NCBI GenBank assembly: GCA_964544955.1
Contig: CAZJEB010000005.1
Coordinates: forward strand, 1 to 64,000
Length of the DNA: 64,000 nt
Direction of reading: 5' to 3'
Origin: JAAZPT01 sp964544955
GTDB taxonomy: Bacteria > Bacillota > Clostridia > Christensenellales > Aristaeellaceae
Shown: in pieces, positions 8,185-17,211 of the stretch
How the letters are laid out: the number at the start of each line of letters is the position of its first letter
Position numbering within the stretch: the stretch's first letter is position 1
Made by a program: the position numbers and the translations under genes
Notes under the pieces: generated by a model
Seen by the model: the letters and a program-made list of their open reading frames with translations, nothing else
Database searches by the model: none
What the model was told of the DNA's origin: nothing

Positions 8185-9951
8185 TTACAGCCCTCCCTGG
8201 TCATCAAGTGCGGATACTTGGGATAATAGTTCTACTTCAATTTCCTCAAATTTATATAGGTCGGCTTCTTTAATATATTTGGACCTACCAATTTTTTCAC
8301 GAACTGGTACATCAACTATTGTTGATAAGTTTGCACCTTCATCTAAAGCCTGTTGACCCTTTTCATCATAAAGAAGAATTAGGCGTAACATAGCGGCTTG
8401 TTTTTCAAGGGATGTGTAGGTGTCAATTTCGTCAAAGGCGTTTTGGTGTAAGAAGTCTTCCCTAATCATCCTAGCAACTTCCATTGTAAGCCTATCCTTC
8501 CAGCTAAGGGCATCTATACCAACAAGCCTTACAATTTCATCAAGTTCGCTTTCCTTTTGTAGTATGTTCATTGCTTTTAGGCGCATATCGTTAAACTCTG
8601 GGCTAACGTTATTGCTATACCAATCGGCAAGTTTATCCAAATACAAGGAATAGCTTTGTAGCCAATCTATTGCGGGGAAGTGACGTTTGTAAGCTAACTG
8701 AGCGGATAAGCCCCAGAAAACTTTTACTATACGCAATGTAGCTTGGGATACAGGCTCGGATATATCACCACCGGGGGGTGAAACTGCGCCTATTGCTGTG
8801 ATAGCGCCAATTCTTTCCTCACTGCCTAGGCATTTTACAATACCAGCACGCTCGTAGAATTCAGCAACGCGGGATGAAAGATATGCGGGGTAACCTTCTT
8901 CACCAGGCATTTCCTCCAAACGGCCACTCATTTCACGAAGAGCCTCAGCCCAACGGCTTGTAGAGTCGGCCATTATAGCAACCTTGTAGCCCATATCACG
9001 GTAGTATTCTGCAATGGTAATACCTGTGTAAATGGATGCTTCACGGGCTGCAACGGGCATATCTGATGTATTTGCAATAAGCACTGTACGCCTCATTAAG
9101 CTTTCGCCTGTTTTGGGGTCGTGTAGTTCTGGGAACTCACGCAAAACGTCGGTCATTTCATTACCGCGCTCACCGCAACCAACGTATACGATAAGGTCGG
9201 CATCGGACCATTTAGCAAGTTGGTGTTGTACAACTGTTTTACCACTGCCGAAGGGGCCTGGAACAGCTGCAACGCCACCGGTTGCTATGGGGAAGAATGT
9301 ATCAACAACCCTTTGACCAGTTATCATAGGTTTAAGGGGTGATATTTTTTCGTTATAAGGCCTACCACGCCTTACTGGCCATTTTTGTAGCATTGTTATT
9401 GGGTGAACATTGCCCTTATCATCCTCAACCTCGCAAATGGTTTCTGTAATAGTTGCATTAGATGCAAAAATACTTTTAATTGTGCCACTTACGCCTACGG
9501 GAACCATAATTCTATGTTCAACGCTAGGGGTTTCCTGTACTATACCAATAATTGTGCCTGGAACCACCTTATCGCCAACGCTTTTTGTGGGCTCAAATAT
9601 CCACTTTTTATCCCTATTTAGGGAGTATACTTCAACGCCCCTTGTAATTCTATCGCCAACCTTATCACGGATGGCTGTAAGAGGCCTTTGAATACCATCA
9701 AAAATTGATTCTATAAGCCCTGGCCCTAATTCAACTGAAAGTTGAGCGCCAGTAGATTCTACAGGTTCACCTGGTTTTAGGCCTGCGGTTTCCTCATAAA
9801 CTTGTATAGAGGCAAGGTCGCCCCTAAGTTCTATAATTTCGCCAACTAGCCTTTTATCGCTAACACGAACCACGTCGTACATACGTGAATCCGCCATGTT
9901 TTCGGCAACTATAAGCGGCCCAGCCACTTTTACTATTTTACCTTGCGCCAT
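8185..9951 (-). CDS. atpA: V-type ATP synthase/ATPase subunit A (catalytic)
   Basis: A 588-residue catalytic subunit. The P-loop is GPFGSGKT, followed by the signature VYVGCGERGNEMTDVL and the Walker B and catalytic region MADSTSRWAEALREMSGRLE, then PGEEGYPAYLSSR. The non-homologous region typical of V/A-type A subunits lies before the P-loop (about residues 115-190), separating it from F-type beta. The start is the ATG at 9951, giving the canonical MAQGKIVKVAGPL; a GTG at 9966 would put the start inside the ribosome site. It sits in the middle of the operon and should be in equal stoichiometry with subunit B. Confidence 0.97.
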   Translation of the reverse strand: MAQGKIVKVAGPLIVAENMADSRMYDVVRVSDKRLVGEIIELRGDLASIQVYEETAGLKPGEPVESTGAQLSVELGPGLIESIFDGIQRPLTAIRDKVGDRITRGVEVYSLNRDKKWIFEPTKSVGDKVVPGTIIGIVQETPSVEHRIMVPVGVSGTIKSIFASNATITETICEVEDDKGNVHPITMLQKWPVRRGRPYNEKISPLKPMITGQRVVDTFFPIATGGVAAVPGPFGSGKTVVQHQLAKWSDADLIVYVGCGERGNEMTDVLREFPELHDPKTGESLMRRTVLIANTSDMPVAAREASIYTGITIAEYYRDMGYKVAIMADSTSRWAEALREMSGRLEEMPGEEGYPAYLSSRVAEFYERAGIVKCLGSEERIGAITAIGAVSPPGGDISEPVSQATLRIVKVFWGLSAQLAYKRHFPAIDWLQSYSLYLDKLADWYSNNVSPEFNDMRLKAMNILQKESELDEIVRLVGIDALSWKDRLTMEVARMIREDFLHQNAFDEIDTYTSLEKQAAMLRLILLYDEKGQQALDEGANLSTIVDVPVREKIGRSKYIKEADLYKFEEIEVELLSQVSALDDQGGL

Positions 9952-9985
9952 ATAGGTTATTCCCACCTTCCTTTATATTAAAGTA

Positions 9986-10312
9986 CTAATCTTCAAATAG
10001 TATATTTGCGCCCAAAGCCTTTTCAACATTGTTTTTAATAATTTCCATGGCATAGCCTTCGCTGCCATTTGAGCCTGGTATTGGTATAACGCTAAGTTCA
10101 AAGTCGTTCCTATACCTGCTTAAAGCTTCCTCGGCCTGTTTAGCCTCGTTTTCTGTAATAAAAACTATGCTTACGCCTTGTTTTTTAAGCTTGAAAAGTG
10201 CATTGGTGGTTTCCTCTTCTGTAGAAGTTGGAATAACCTGCATTCCTAAAGCTTTAAATGCGAGCACTGCGCTTCTTTCGCCAACAGCGCCCATTTTTGT
10301 ATTATTTAACAC
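9986..10312 (-). CDS. atpF: V-type ATP synthase/ATPase subunit F
   Basis: A 108-residue Rossmann-like central-stalk subunit that binds subunit D. The start MGAVGERSAVLAFKALGM aligns with the family pattern IxVIGDxDSVLGFKALG, the middle has VSIVFITENEAKQAEEAL, and the end has PIPGSNGSEGYAMEIIKNNV. The ATG overlaps the end of subunit C by eleven bases, so translation is coupled. Length is normal (about 100-110). Confidence 0.92.
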   Translation of the reverse strand: MLNNTKMGAVGERSAVLAFKALGMQVIPTSTEEETTNALFKLKKQGVSIVFITENEAKQAEEALSRYRNDFELSVIPIPGSNGSEGYAMEIIKNNVEKALGANILFED

Positions 10313-11282
10313 TTATTGCACGCATCCTTTCATTTATATCATCCTGGGATGCACCACTTGCTTTTGCAGCCATAATTAGCCTTATTGCTGCCCCTTGCCT
10401 TTGTGTGGTTAAAATGTAAGCGGCCAAGTTTTCAATATTTATAGGCTTATAGTAAAAAGGCTTAAATATTGATAAAAGAACATCATCGGATGTTTTTTCC
10501 AAGGCGGAAAGGTTTGCTTGGCCTGCCATTAATTTATCGTACATATTAGCAAAGGTTTTATCTATCAATGTTAATTTTGGTGTTAACTTATTTGGGTTTG
10601 TAAAGGCCTTTAGCATATCCGCCTTGCTAATTAAGCCCCCATCAATAAGCATATCCGCCAAAAATTCTGGCTTTTTGCCCATTTGCAAGGTTCTAAGCAT
10701 CATTAAAATGTTTAAAAAAGTAACTTGTTTTGTAAAATAATCCTTTATTGTGTTGTTGTTTAAGTTATTAACATAATCAAAAATTACTGAATAAACAGCC
10801 TTATCGATTTCAACATCAATTTTTAGCGGGTCAAAATTGGTAACAATTTCCTTTTCCAAGTTTTGCATGCTAACTTTAAGTTTATTAGGCAAAGGTTTAT
10901 AATTGTGGTTTGCCACCGCGTGTTTTAATTTATCAACGGGTATAGTGCCACAGTTATAAAGATAATCAGGCTCTATATTTAACAGCCTTGATTTTAATAA
11001 TACCTTTAAGTTATGCCCATCAAACTTTAGCAACATAGCGTTTGAAAGGTTTTGATCCGTTGTAAACTTATTTACCAAGTTACAAGCATTGCTAACATAC
11101 CTATCAACAGCAAAGTCATAATCCCTATTTTCGCTGCTTAAAAAGCCTATATCCACAAGTACCTGCAATGCTTCATTGTATGTAACAGCCTCGGATAGTC
11201 TTGCAATATCGTTTTGGCTTACAGAGTTTGCCTGCTTCATTTTTATTTTTGCAGCGGCAAACTGTATGCTTTTTTGAGCCAT
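10302..11282 (-). CDS. atpC: V-type ATP synthase/ATPase subunit C
   Basis: A 326-residue helical subunit (eukaryotic d homologue) that caps the proteolipid ring and receives the D-F shaft. The family pattern appears as YNEALQVLVDIGFL near the N-terminus, LLKFDGHNLKVLLKSRLL in the middle and YILTTQRQGAAIRLIMAAK at the C-terminus. The start ATG has AAAGGA at a suitable distance. It lies between subunits E and F as in other clostridial ntp operons. Confidence 0.93.
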   Translation of the reverse strand: MAQKSIQFAAAKIKMKQANSVSQNDIARLSEAVTYNEALQVLVDIGFLSSENRDYDFAVDRYVSNACNLVNKFTTDQNLSNAMLLKFDGHNLKVLLKSRLLNIEPDYLYNCGTIPVDKLKHAVANHNYKPLPNKLKVSMQNLEKEIVTNFDPLKIDVEIDKAVYSVIFDYVNNLNNNTIKDYFTKQVTFLNILMMLRTLQMGKKPEFLADMLIDGGLISKADMLKAFTNPNKLTPKLTLIDKTFANMYDKLMAGQANLSALEKTSDDVLLSIFKPFYYKPINIENLAAYILTTQRQGAAIRLIMAAKASGASQDDINERMRAISVK

Positions 11283-11303
11283 AAACTACACGTCCTTTCC
11301 GAA

Positions 11304-11900
11304 TTACTGATTTTTAAACAATCTTTCCGCAACATCACGTTCAATATCTACACGAAGGGAGGCTAGTAGAGACTCTATTGTGCAATTAAGCTCTACCCCA
11401 TCCTTAACCAACACTGCGCCAGTTGCGTTTTCTATTTGCTTATCACCCTTAACAAGTTCGTTTTTGTTTTGGGCTTTTAGTTTGCTATTAATATCATTAA
11501 ACACAGCATCACTTAGCCAATTAGCTTGGTTATCGCCCACATAAAGGGTTTCGCCACCTTCGGCTTGTTTTACTATCATGCTTGATACTTTATTAGCTAT
11601 ATCACCCACGTTTAGGGTTTTAATTTTATTTTGAGCCTGTGTAAAGGCTTCGTCTATTAAAGACCTTCTTTGCTGCAATAAATACTTTTTATATTCCAAA
11701 TCGCTCATGCTTTGAAGTTGTTTGCGAATTTCATCACTTTCCACTTCAGCCATTTTTTCGGTTTTAAACTTTAGTTTTTCTACCTTTAAATGGGAGTTGT
11801 ACTGCATTTGATTAACTTTTGATTTGGCGTCATTTAAAATATCTGCAGAAAGCTTTACAGCATCATCTTCTATTCTTTTTAAAATTGCCTCTGCATTCAT
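11304..11900 (-). CDS. atpE: V-type ATP synthase/ATPase subunit E
   Basis: A 198-residue peripheral-stalk subunit. The N-terminal half is a charged helix (MNAEAILKRIEDDAVKLSAD onwards, with heptad-like spacing to about residue 85) that pairs with the G/H subunit, and the C-terminal half is the globular head-binding domain with GAVLVKDGVELNCTIESLL near the end. The ATG is preceded by AAGGAGC. It follows the proteolipid gene by eleven bases. Confidence 0.92.
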   Translation of the reverse strand: MNAEAILKRIEDDAVKLSADILNDAKSKVNQMQYNSHLKVEKLKFKTEKMAEVESDEIRKQLQSMSDLEYKKYLLQQRRSLIDEAFTQAQNKIKTLNVGDIANKVSSMIVKQAEGGETLYVGDNQANWLSDAVFNDINSKLKAQNKNELVKGDKQIENATGAVLVKDGVELNCTIESLLASLRVDIERDVAERLFKNQ

Positions 11901-11911
11901 TATAAAGCTCC

Positions 11912-12385
11912 TTATAGGTTAATAGAGTTTACGATAAGGAATGATGTTAGTAGTGCTAAAACGGCGTATGTTTCTACCATAACGGTCATTGTAATACCAC
12001 GGCCGCTCATTTCTGGGTGTTCACCAGTCATAATCATAGCTGCTGATGCAACTTTACCTTGGTAAATAGCGGAAAGTAAACCAATAACGCCAATTGGCAA
12101 ACAGCCTGCAATAAATGCTAAGCCTTGCATAACTGTAACGGATGCCATAGCACCACCCATGATATTTGTTTTAATTAAAACTATAACTGCAATAAGGAAA
12201 CCATAAATACCTTGTGTTGCGGGCAATAGTTGTAATACTAATAATTTGCTTGCTACTTCGGGGTTTTCGGAAGAAACTGCACTTGCTGTTTCACCAGATG
12301 TACCAACACCAATACTTGAACCGTAACCTGCGCCTATAACTGCAATACCTGCACCTAATAATGCTAAAATTTGACCTAATTCCAT
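11912..12385 (-). CDS. atpK: V-type ATPase proteolipid subunit K (duplicated hairpin, Na+-site residues)
   Basis: A 157-residue rotor-ring proteolipid with four membrane helices formed by an internal duplication: two glycine-rich hairpins, starting near GAGIAVIGAGYGSSIG and ITMTVMVETYAVLALL. The residues forming the Na+ site of Enterococcus hirae NtpK (Leu61, Thr64, Gln65, Gln110, Glu139) appear present here as Leu54, Thr57, Gln58 (LLPATQG), Gln109 (SAIYQGK) and Glu138 (VMVETYA). Only one of the two hairpins carries the ion-binding Glu. A strong GGAGG precedes the ATG. A Na+-coupled enzyme is therefore likely, though direction (pump or synthase) cannot be read from sequence. Confidence 0.95.
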   Translation of the reverse strand: MELGQILALLGAGIAVIGAGYGSSIGVGTSGETASAVSSENPEVASKLLVLQLLPATQGIYGFLIAVIVLIKTNIMGGAMASVTVMQGLAFIAGCLPIGVIGLLSAIYQGKVASAAMIMTGEHPEMSGRGITMTVMVETYAVLALLTSFLIVNSINL

Positions 12386-12397
12386 AAAAAGAGCCTC

Positions 12398-14329
12398 CTA
12401 ATTATTTGTTTGTAAATTTTTATCTTCAACTATCTTTATATACCTTGTATTTTCAGATAGAGGTTTAAATTCCTTACCACCATCCACATAGAACTTACCA
12501 AAGAATTCTATATACTGTAAACGGCAGGAGTGAACATATGCGCCTAGGGCATTTATACCCAAGTTGAATATGTGGGCAAATACGAATATTACCGAGCCTA
12601 TTACCATACCAATAATGCCAGACTCAAACACCATGCCTATAAGTTTGTTTATAACCATACCTATAACGCCTGTTGCCAAGCCCATACCAAATAGCCTCAT
12701 GTAGCTTAGTAGGTCGCTTACCCAACTGCTCATGCCATATAGGGCACCAAAGCCACTCATTATACGGCCAAAGAAGTTTTTCTTTTCCCTACCGGCAAAC
12801 AGAACTATTAGGCCACCGCCAACTAATGCCAATATTTTGCCTACGCTTGATAGGCTTGGTACTAACAATAAGCCAAGGCCTGTTAGCAATAATGCCCAGC
12901 TAAGTTGATCGTAAACTGCTGCCATGGCATCACCATTTCTAATGTTCATATAAGCTGCCACTATTAGGCCTGCAAGCATATTCACTGCGCCTACGGCAAT
13001 ACAGGCTATCATAACCGGCATAGGGTTGTTTACCGCATCAAACAAGGCAAACTGTGGGAATAAACCAAAGCCGAACCATGTGTTGTATAGGGCACCCCAT
13101 ATTACTGTGGCTATTGAGCCAAATATAATAAGTTTAAGCATATTCTTTGTAGCTAATTTGGGTTTATACTTTTTAAGTATAAAGGGTATTGCTATTAGCA
13201 TAATAAGGGCATAGCCCGCATCGGATAGCATCATACCAAAGAAGTTAGCAAAGAACGGAGCCATAACGGCTGTGGGGTCTATACCTGAGGGGTCAGGTAG
13301 TGAAAAGCCTGATACAACGGATTCAAAGGGGGTAACATACTTGTTGTTGTGTAGTAGCACTGGGGGTTCATCGCCCTCCTCAGGCTCAAGTACCTCTATT
13401 GATACTGCGGGGCTTACCTTTTTAAGCTCCTGCTCAACAGTTTCAACGGATTTTTCAGGTATCCAACCCTTTACATAGAATGTAGTTGCTGTATTTGCAA
13501 ATTTATCAACAGCCTTGTCCCTATCATCATCTAGTTTAAGCACATCATAAAGTATGCGCATATTGGAAACATTTTTAGCTAAAGCTTTTAGTTTTTCATT
13601 TATCTCGTTTTCGCTAGCATCAAGCTGGGCCAATTTACTATCAATATCATCTATGGCGGCTTGTGCATTAGTATCTATATTAGCGAAGTTTACATTAGTA
13701 AAGCCATAATCCTTAAAGGCCTTATTAACCTTATCATAATCGTTTTTATGCACTACTACTAACATGTAGCTTGTGCCACTAATTACCGAAATGTTTTGAG
13801 TATAAACCAAGCTTTCAGCCAAGGCTTCACTTTCTTTTAGCTTAACAAGTGAAGCGTTTTGAATATACCCTAAGAATTGGGCGGTATCGTTACTGTTTTT
13901 AATGCTATTAAGGGGAACATCTATTGCCAACCAAGGTTTAAGTTCATCCTTATTGGAGTTTAGCTTTAGCCTTTGGCTGTTTAGCTTACCAACTTCCCTT
14001 TCAAGATCCTCAGTTTGAGCAACAACATCAAACATTGCTGGGGAGTTTTCCCTAGCCTCCTCGCTTTCGGTTCTAGACACATATACATCACTAGCAAAAA
14101 GGGGCTTTTTTTCGTCACTATATTTATTTAAATAGTTTATTGCCCACCTTAGCCTATCCAAATCCGTATTTTGCGGGGTAGTGTTTTCCGTTTTTACTTC
14201 CTTAGTTTGAGTTTCATCAATAGCATCGCTAATTTGAACGCTGCCTAATTGCTGTAAGGTTTTTAAAAGCTTATCCTTATCCGCCTGCATAGCAAGCAAA
14301 TAAAAGCGCTTCATTTTAACTATTGCCAT
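12398..14329 (-). CDS. atpI: V-type ATP synthase/ATPase subunit I (stator a subunit)
   Basis: A 643-residue subunit with a cytoplasmic N-terminal half containing two coiled coils (about residues 70-110 and 230-275) and a C-terminal half with about eight membrane helices. The signatures MAPFFANFFGMMLSDAGYAL and SYMRLFGMGLATGVIG are those of V/A-ATPase subunit I; the helix with SYMRLFGMG includes the conserved Arg that faces the ring. The ATG at 14329 (MAIVKMKRFYLLAMQ) was chosen because it matches family starts and has AAAGGG upstream; it overlaps the preceding gene by fourteen bases. Confidence 0.94.
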   Translation of the reverse strand: MAIVKMKRFYLLAMQADKDKLLKTLQQLGSVQISDAIDETQTKEVKTENTTPQNTDLDRLRWAINYLNKYSDEKKPLFASDVYVSRTESEEARENSPAMFDVVAQTEDLEREVGKLNSQRLKLNSNKDELKPWLAIDVPLNSIKNSNDTAQFLGYIQNASLVKLKESEALAESLVYTQNISVISGTSYMLVVVHKNDYDKVNKAFKDYGFTNVNFANIDTNAQAAIDDIDSKLAQLDASENEINEKLKALAKNVSNMRILYDVLKLDDDRDKAVDKFANTATTFYVKGWIPEKSVETVEQELKKVSPAVSIEVLEPEEGDEPPVLLHNNKYVTPFESVVSGFSLPDPSGIDPTAVMAPFFANFFGMMLSDAGYALIMLIAIPFILKKYKPKLATKNMLKLIIFGSIATVIWGALYNTWFGFGLFPQFALFDAVNNPMPVMIACIAVGAVNMLAGLIVAAYMNIRNGDAMAAVYDQLSWALLLTGLGLLLVPSLSSVGKILALVGGGLIVLFAGREKKNFFGRIMSGFGALYGMSSWVSDLLSYMRLFGMGLATGVIGMVINKLIGMVFESGIIGMVIGSVIFVFAHIFNLGINALGAYVHSCRLQYIEFFGKFYVDGGKEFKPLSENTRYIKIVEDKNLQTNN

Positions 14330-14639
14330 GTTGCATAACCCTTTCAACAATATAATCAGCCACGCCTGGTATGTTTTGCCTGTACTTGTCAAGCTCTTGA
14401 TTGGACTTTACTTTGTTTTGTTCAAACCTATCATCCATTGTAACCTTAAAGTCCTTTTTAACGCTATCTAGCATTTCCTGTAGCTTTGCACGGTTTTCCA
14501 CAAGGGCGTTACGCTCTTGGTCAACCATGGCGGCTTCAACGCCTTTTAGCATTTCCCTTGCCTCAAGCCTAGCTTGTTGTACCTTAGTTTGAGCAAGTTC
14601 CTCATACTTTTTAATTTCGTCTAATATGTTTATTGGCAC
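14316..14639 (-). CDS. V-type ATPase G/H-type peripheral stalk subunit
   Basis: A 107-residue, almost entirely helical and charged protein with heptad character (EIKKYEELAQTKVQQARLEA and onwards), as expected of the G/H (NtpF/AhaH) subunit that forms a coiled-coil stalk with subunit E. It is the first gene of the operon. The start is taken as GTG at 14639 with CAGGTG six bases upstream; a GTG three codons earlier would overlap that ribosome site. It overlaps subunit I by fourteen bases. Sequence identity in this family is low, so position and coiled coil carry most of the assignment. Confidence 0.85.
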   Translation of the reverse strand: MPINILDEIKKYEELAQTKVQQARLEAREMLKGVEAAMVDQERNALVENRAKLQEMLDSVKKDFKVTMDDRFEQNKVKSNQELDKYRQNIPGVADYIVERVMQHGNS

Positions 14640-14675
14640 TAAATTCACCTGCCTTACATTTAAAATATTTTACTA

Positions 14676-15305
14676 TTATTTTGTACCAAATAGCCTATCG
14701 CCTGCGTCACCAAGGCCTGGTACTATATAACCATGTTCATTTAAGCGCTCATCCAAGCCTGCAACGTAAATATCAACATCTGGATGGTCGCGTTTAACCT
14801 TTTCAACACCTTCTGGGGCAGCTATTAAGCATACAAACCTGATGTTGCTGCAGTTTCTTGCCTTTATAAAGGATATTGCGGCACTTGCGCTACCACCAGT
14901 TGCAAGCATAGGGTCTACTACAAGCAAAAGCCTGTTTTCAGAGTCAACGGGCAACTTGCAATAATACTCAACGGGTTTAAGGCTTTCAGGATCCCTGTAC
15001 AAGCCAATATGGCCTATTTTAGCTGCGGGTATAAGGGTCATAACGGCATCAACCATGCCTAAGCCAGCCCTAAGTATTGGCACTATACCAACTTTTTTAC
15101 CTGATAGCATTTTGCCCTTTGCAACGCTTACTGGGGTTTTAATTTCTACTTCTTCTGTAGGTAAATCACGAGTTACTTCATATATCATAAGCATGGATAT
15201 TTCTTCCAAAAGCTCACGAAATTCCTTTGGGCCTGTACGCTCATCCCTCATAATGCTAAGTTTATGCTGAATAAGTGGATGATCAAATACTGTTACTTTA
15301 CTCAT
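14676..15305 (-). CDS. upp: Uracil phosphoribosyltransferase
   Basis: A 209-residue enzyme that makes UMP from uracil and PRPP. It has VFDHPLIQHKLSIMRDERTG at the N-terminus, the substrate loop VPILRAGLGMVDA, the PRPP-binding motif VVDPMLATGGSA, and the uracil-binding end DERLNEHGYIVPGLGDAGDR. Length equals the usual 208-209 residues. GGAGG precedes the ATG. It lies 27 bases upstream of the V-ATPase genes on the same strand and may share their transcript. Confidence 0.98.
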   Translation of the reverse strand: MSKVTVFDHPLIQHKLSIMRDERTGPKEFRELLEEISMLMIYEVTRDLPTEEVEIKTPVSVAKGKMLSGKKVGIVPILRAGLGMVDAVMTLIPAAKIGHIGLYRDPESLKPVEYYCKLPVDSENRLLLVVDPMLATGGSASAAISFIKARNCSNIRFVCLIAAPEGVEKVKRDHPDVDIYVAGLDERLNEHGYIVPGLGDAGDRLFGTK

Positions 15306-15457
15306 ATTAAGCCTCCAAAAAAAAGATTTATATTAGAATATTTTTATCCATACAATTATAACCCATTAGGTTAAAATTTACAATAATTTATATTAATTAG
15401 TATAGTTTATTATATATTTAACCATCTTTATAATTTGTAACTAATGCCTGCTTAAAG

Positions 15458-15485
15458 TTGATAAAAATTTTCAATATGTTATAAT
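15458..15485 (+). promoter_or_regulatory. Candidate sigma-A promoter of the maf-mre operon
   Basis: TTGATA, a 16-base spacer and TATAAT lie about 70 bases upstream of maf in the 248-base intergenic region divergent from upp. The spacing and the perfect -10 box support a vegetative promoter. Confidence 0.65.
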
Positions 15486-15553
15486 AAAATTGAGTTTAAT
15501 AACTTATTGTTAATATTATATTACATATAATTTATAAGTGAGGCTTTCTGTTT

Positions 15554-16153
15554 ATGAATGAAAACGGTTATGGTTTAATACTTGCATCGGGTTCCCCTAG
15601 GCGCATTGAACTTATACAAAGGTTGGAAGTTCACTATACAGTAGAGCCATCAACAATAGATGAAAGCCTTATAGATATTAACTTAAAGGATGGCAACTTG
15701 GAGCCCTGTGAAATATTTGCCAAGGCCAAGTGCTTAGATGTTGCTAAAAGGCACCCTGATAGCTTTGTTATGGGCCTTGATACCATGGTTATAATAGATA
15801 ATATGGTGTTGGGCAAACCCAGAAGCGAAAACGACGCCTTTAACATGTTGAGGGTATTATCCGGTAGGGAGCACGAAGTTTTAACTGGCGTGTGCGTGTA
15901 CTCCCCTATAACAAAGGATATTAAGGTGGATTTTGACTTAAGCCGCATTACATTTAAACAGCTAAGCGATAATGTAATAAGGAAGTACATTGCCACAGGT
16001 GAGCCTATGGATAAGGCGGGCGCCTATGGAATACAGGGTATAGGTAGGCAGCTTGTGGAAAATTACAAGGGTAATTTATCCAACGTGGTGGGCTTTCCCC
16101 TACCAACAGTTTATGTTTTATTATGCGAAAGCGGATTTATGAGTAGTATTTAA
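15554..16153 (+). CDS. maf: Maf family nucleoside triphosphate pyrophosphatase
   Basis: A 199-residue house-cleaning pyrophosphatase that hydrolyses non-canonical NTPs and dTTP/UTP. The N-terminal signature is LASGSPRRIELIQRL, the catalytic-region motif is VMGLDTMVIID, and SGREHEVLTGV and DKAGAYGIQGIG follow, all diagnostic of Maf/YhdE. It is the first gene of a rod-shape cluster, a common location of maf upstream of mreB in Firmicutes. The start ATG lacks a consensus AGGAGG but has GTGAGG at about nine bases. Length is normal. Confidence 0.97.
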   Translation: MNENGYGLILASGSPRRIELIQRLEVHYTVEPSTIDESLIDINLKDGNLEPCEIFAKAKCLDVAKRHPDSFVMGLDTMVIIDNMVLGKPRSENDAFNMLRVLSGREHEVLTGVCVYSPITKDIKVDFDLSRITFKQLSDNVIRKYIATGEPMDKAGAYGIQGIGRQLVENYKGNLSNVVGFPLPTVYVLLCESGFMSSI

Positions 16154-16165
16154 GGAGTTTGCAAT

Positions 16166-17206
16166 ATGGGTATATTTGCCTATGATGTGGGAATAGATTT
16201 AGGTACAGCCAACACCCGTTTATTTGTAAAGGGTAAGGGCATATTGGTTGATGAGCCAACATTGGTGTTGATATCCGATGACCCTAGGCGTAAAAGGCAG
16301 CGTTTAATTGCTTTGGGTTATGATGCCCTTAGCCAAGTAGGCCGTGTAGCAACTGGCGAAAAATGCGTGTGGCCTTTAAAAGATGGTATAGTTGATAAGA
16401 ATAACGAGGCGGCATTTTTGTTAAATGCCCATTTGAATTTTACAATAGGCCGAAGCCACTTGTTTAAACCAAGGGTTTTTGTAACCTACCCTTGCAATAC
16501 ATCGGATAATAACAAAAGGGTGTTGCGTGACCTTTGTATAAACGTGGGTGCGGGTAAGGTTGTGCTTATAAGCAAGCCTTTTGCGGCTGCCGCTGGGGGT
16601 GGCTTGCCTGTGCTTAATGCAAAAGGATCCATGATAGTGGATATGGGTGCGGGCACAATTGATATTGCGGTAATATCCCTTGGGGGCTTAGCAGTATCCC
16701 ACAGCATTAACTATGCGGGCAATAGGATGAACGATGCTATAATTGCCTACTTCCACAGTAAACATAAAATTGATATAGACTGGCAAACGGCTGAGGCCTT
16801 AAAGTTAGACCTTGCCTGCGCTGTGCCTCAACTTCAAGAAAGGGTTAGCGTAGCAAGCGGTAAGTATACAGGCTATGGCAACCAAGTAAACTTTAACGTT
16901 ACATCCAACGACATATACGAGGCCTTGGCGGACTCTAGAACAGCCTTGATAAATAGCTTAATGTATGTGTTAAAAACCGTGCACCCCTCCATGATACCTG
17001 ATATAATGGAGAAGGGAATTTACCTAACTGGTGGAGTATCACAAATGCCAGGCCTAAGGGAGTTTATTTATAGGGAGCTAAAAATTCAGGTTAACCCTGC
17101 ATTGGAGCCTACAAGGTCGGCAGTATACGGTTTAAAGTTTATAATAAACAACTTGGATGATATATTAAAACAAGGCAAAACATCATTTTTAGAGGTAGAT
17201 ATTTAA
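16166..17206 (+). CDS. mreB: MreB-like actin homologue, rod-shape determining protein
   Basis: A 346-residue actin-fold ATPase that guides the elongasome on the inner membrane face. The phosphate-1 motif GIDLGTANTRLFVKGKGI, phosphate-2 motif MIVDMGAGTIDIAVISLGG, and adenosine motif GIYLTGGVSQMPGLREF are in order. The region VTYPCNTSDNNKRVLRDLC matches the PxxxTxxxRRA region of MreB but is more divergent than in the major MreB. AAGGAG lies before the ATG, thirteen bases after maf. It is followed immediately by mreC and mreD. Confidence 0.94.
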   Translation: MGIFAYDVGIDLGTANTRLFVKGKGILVDEPTLVLISDDPRRKRQRLIALGYDALSQVGRVATGEKCVWPLKDGIVDKNNEAAFLLNAHLNFTIGRSHLFKPRVFVTYPCNTSDNNKRVLRDLCINVGAGKVVLISKPFAAAAGGGLPVLNAKGSMIVDMGAGTIDIAVISLGGLAVSHSINYAGNRMNDAIIAYFHSKHKIDIDWQTAEALKLDLACAVPQLQERVSVASGKYTGYGNQVNFNVTSNDIYEALADSRTALINSLMYVLKTVHPSMIPDIMEKGIYLTGGVSQMPGLREFIYRELKIQVNPALEPTRSAVYGLKFIINNLDDILKQGKTSFLEVDI

Positions 17207-17211
17207 AATAG

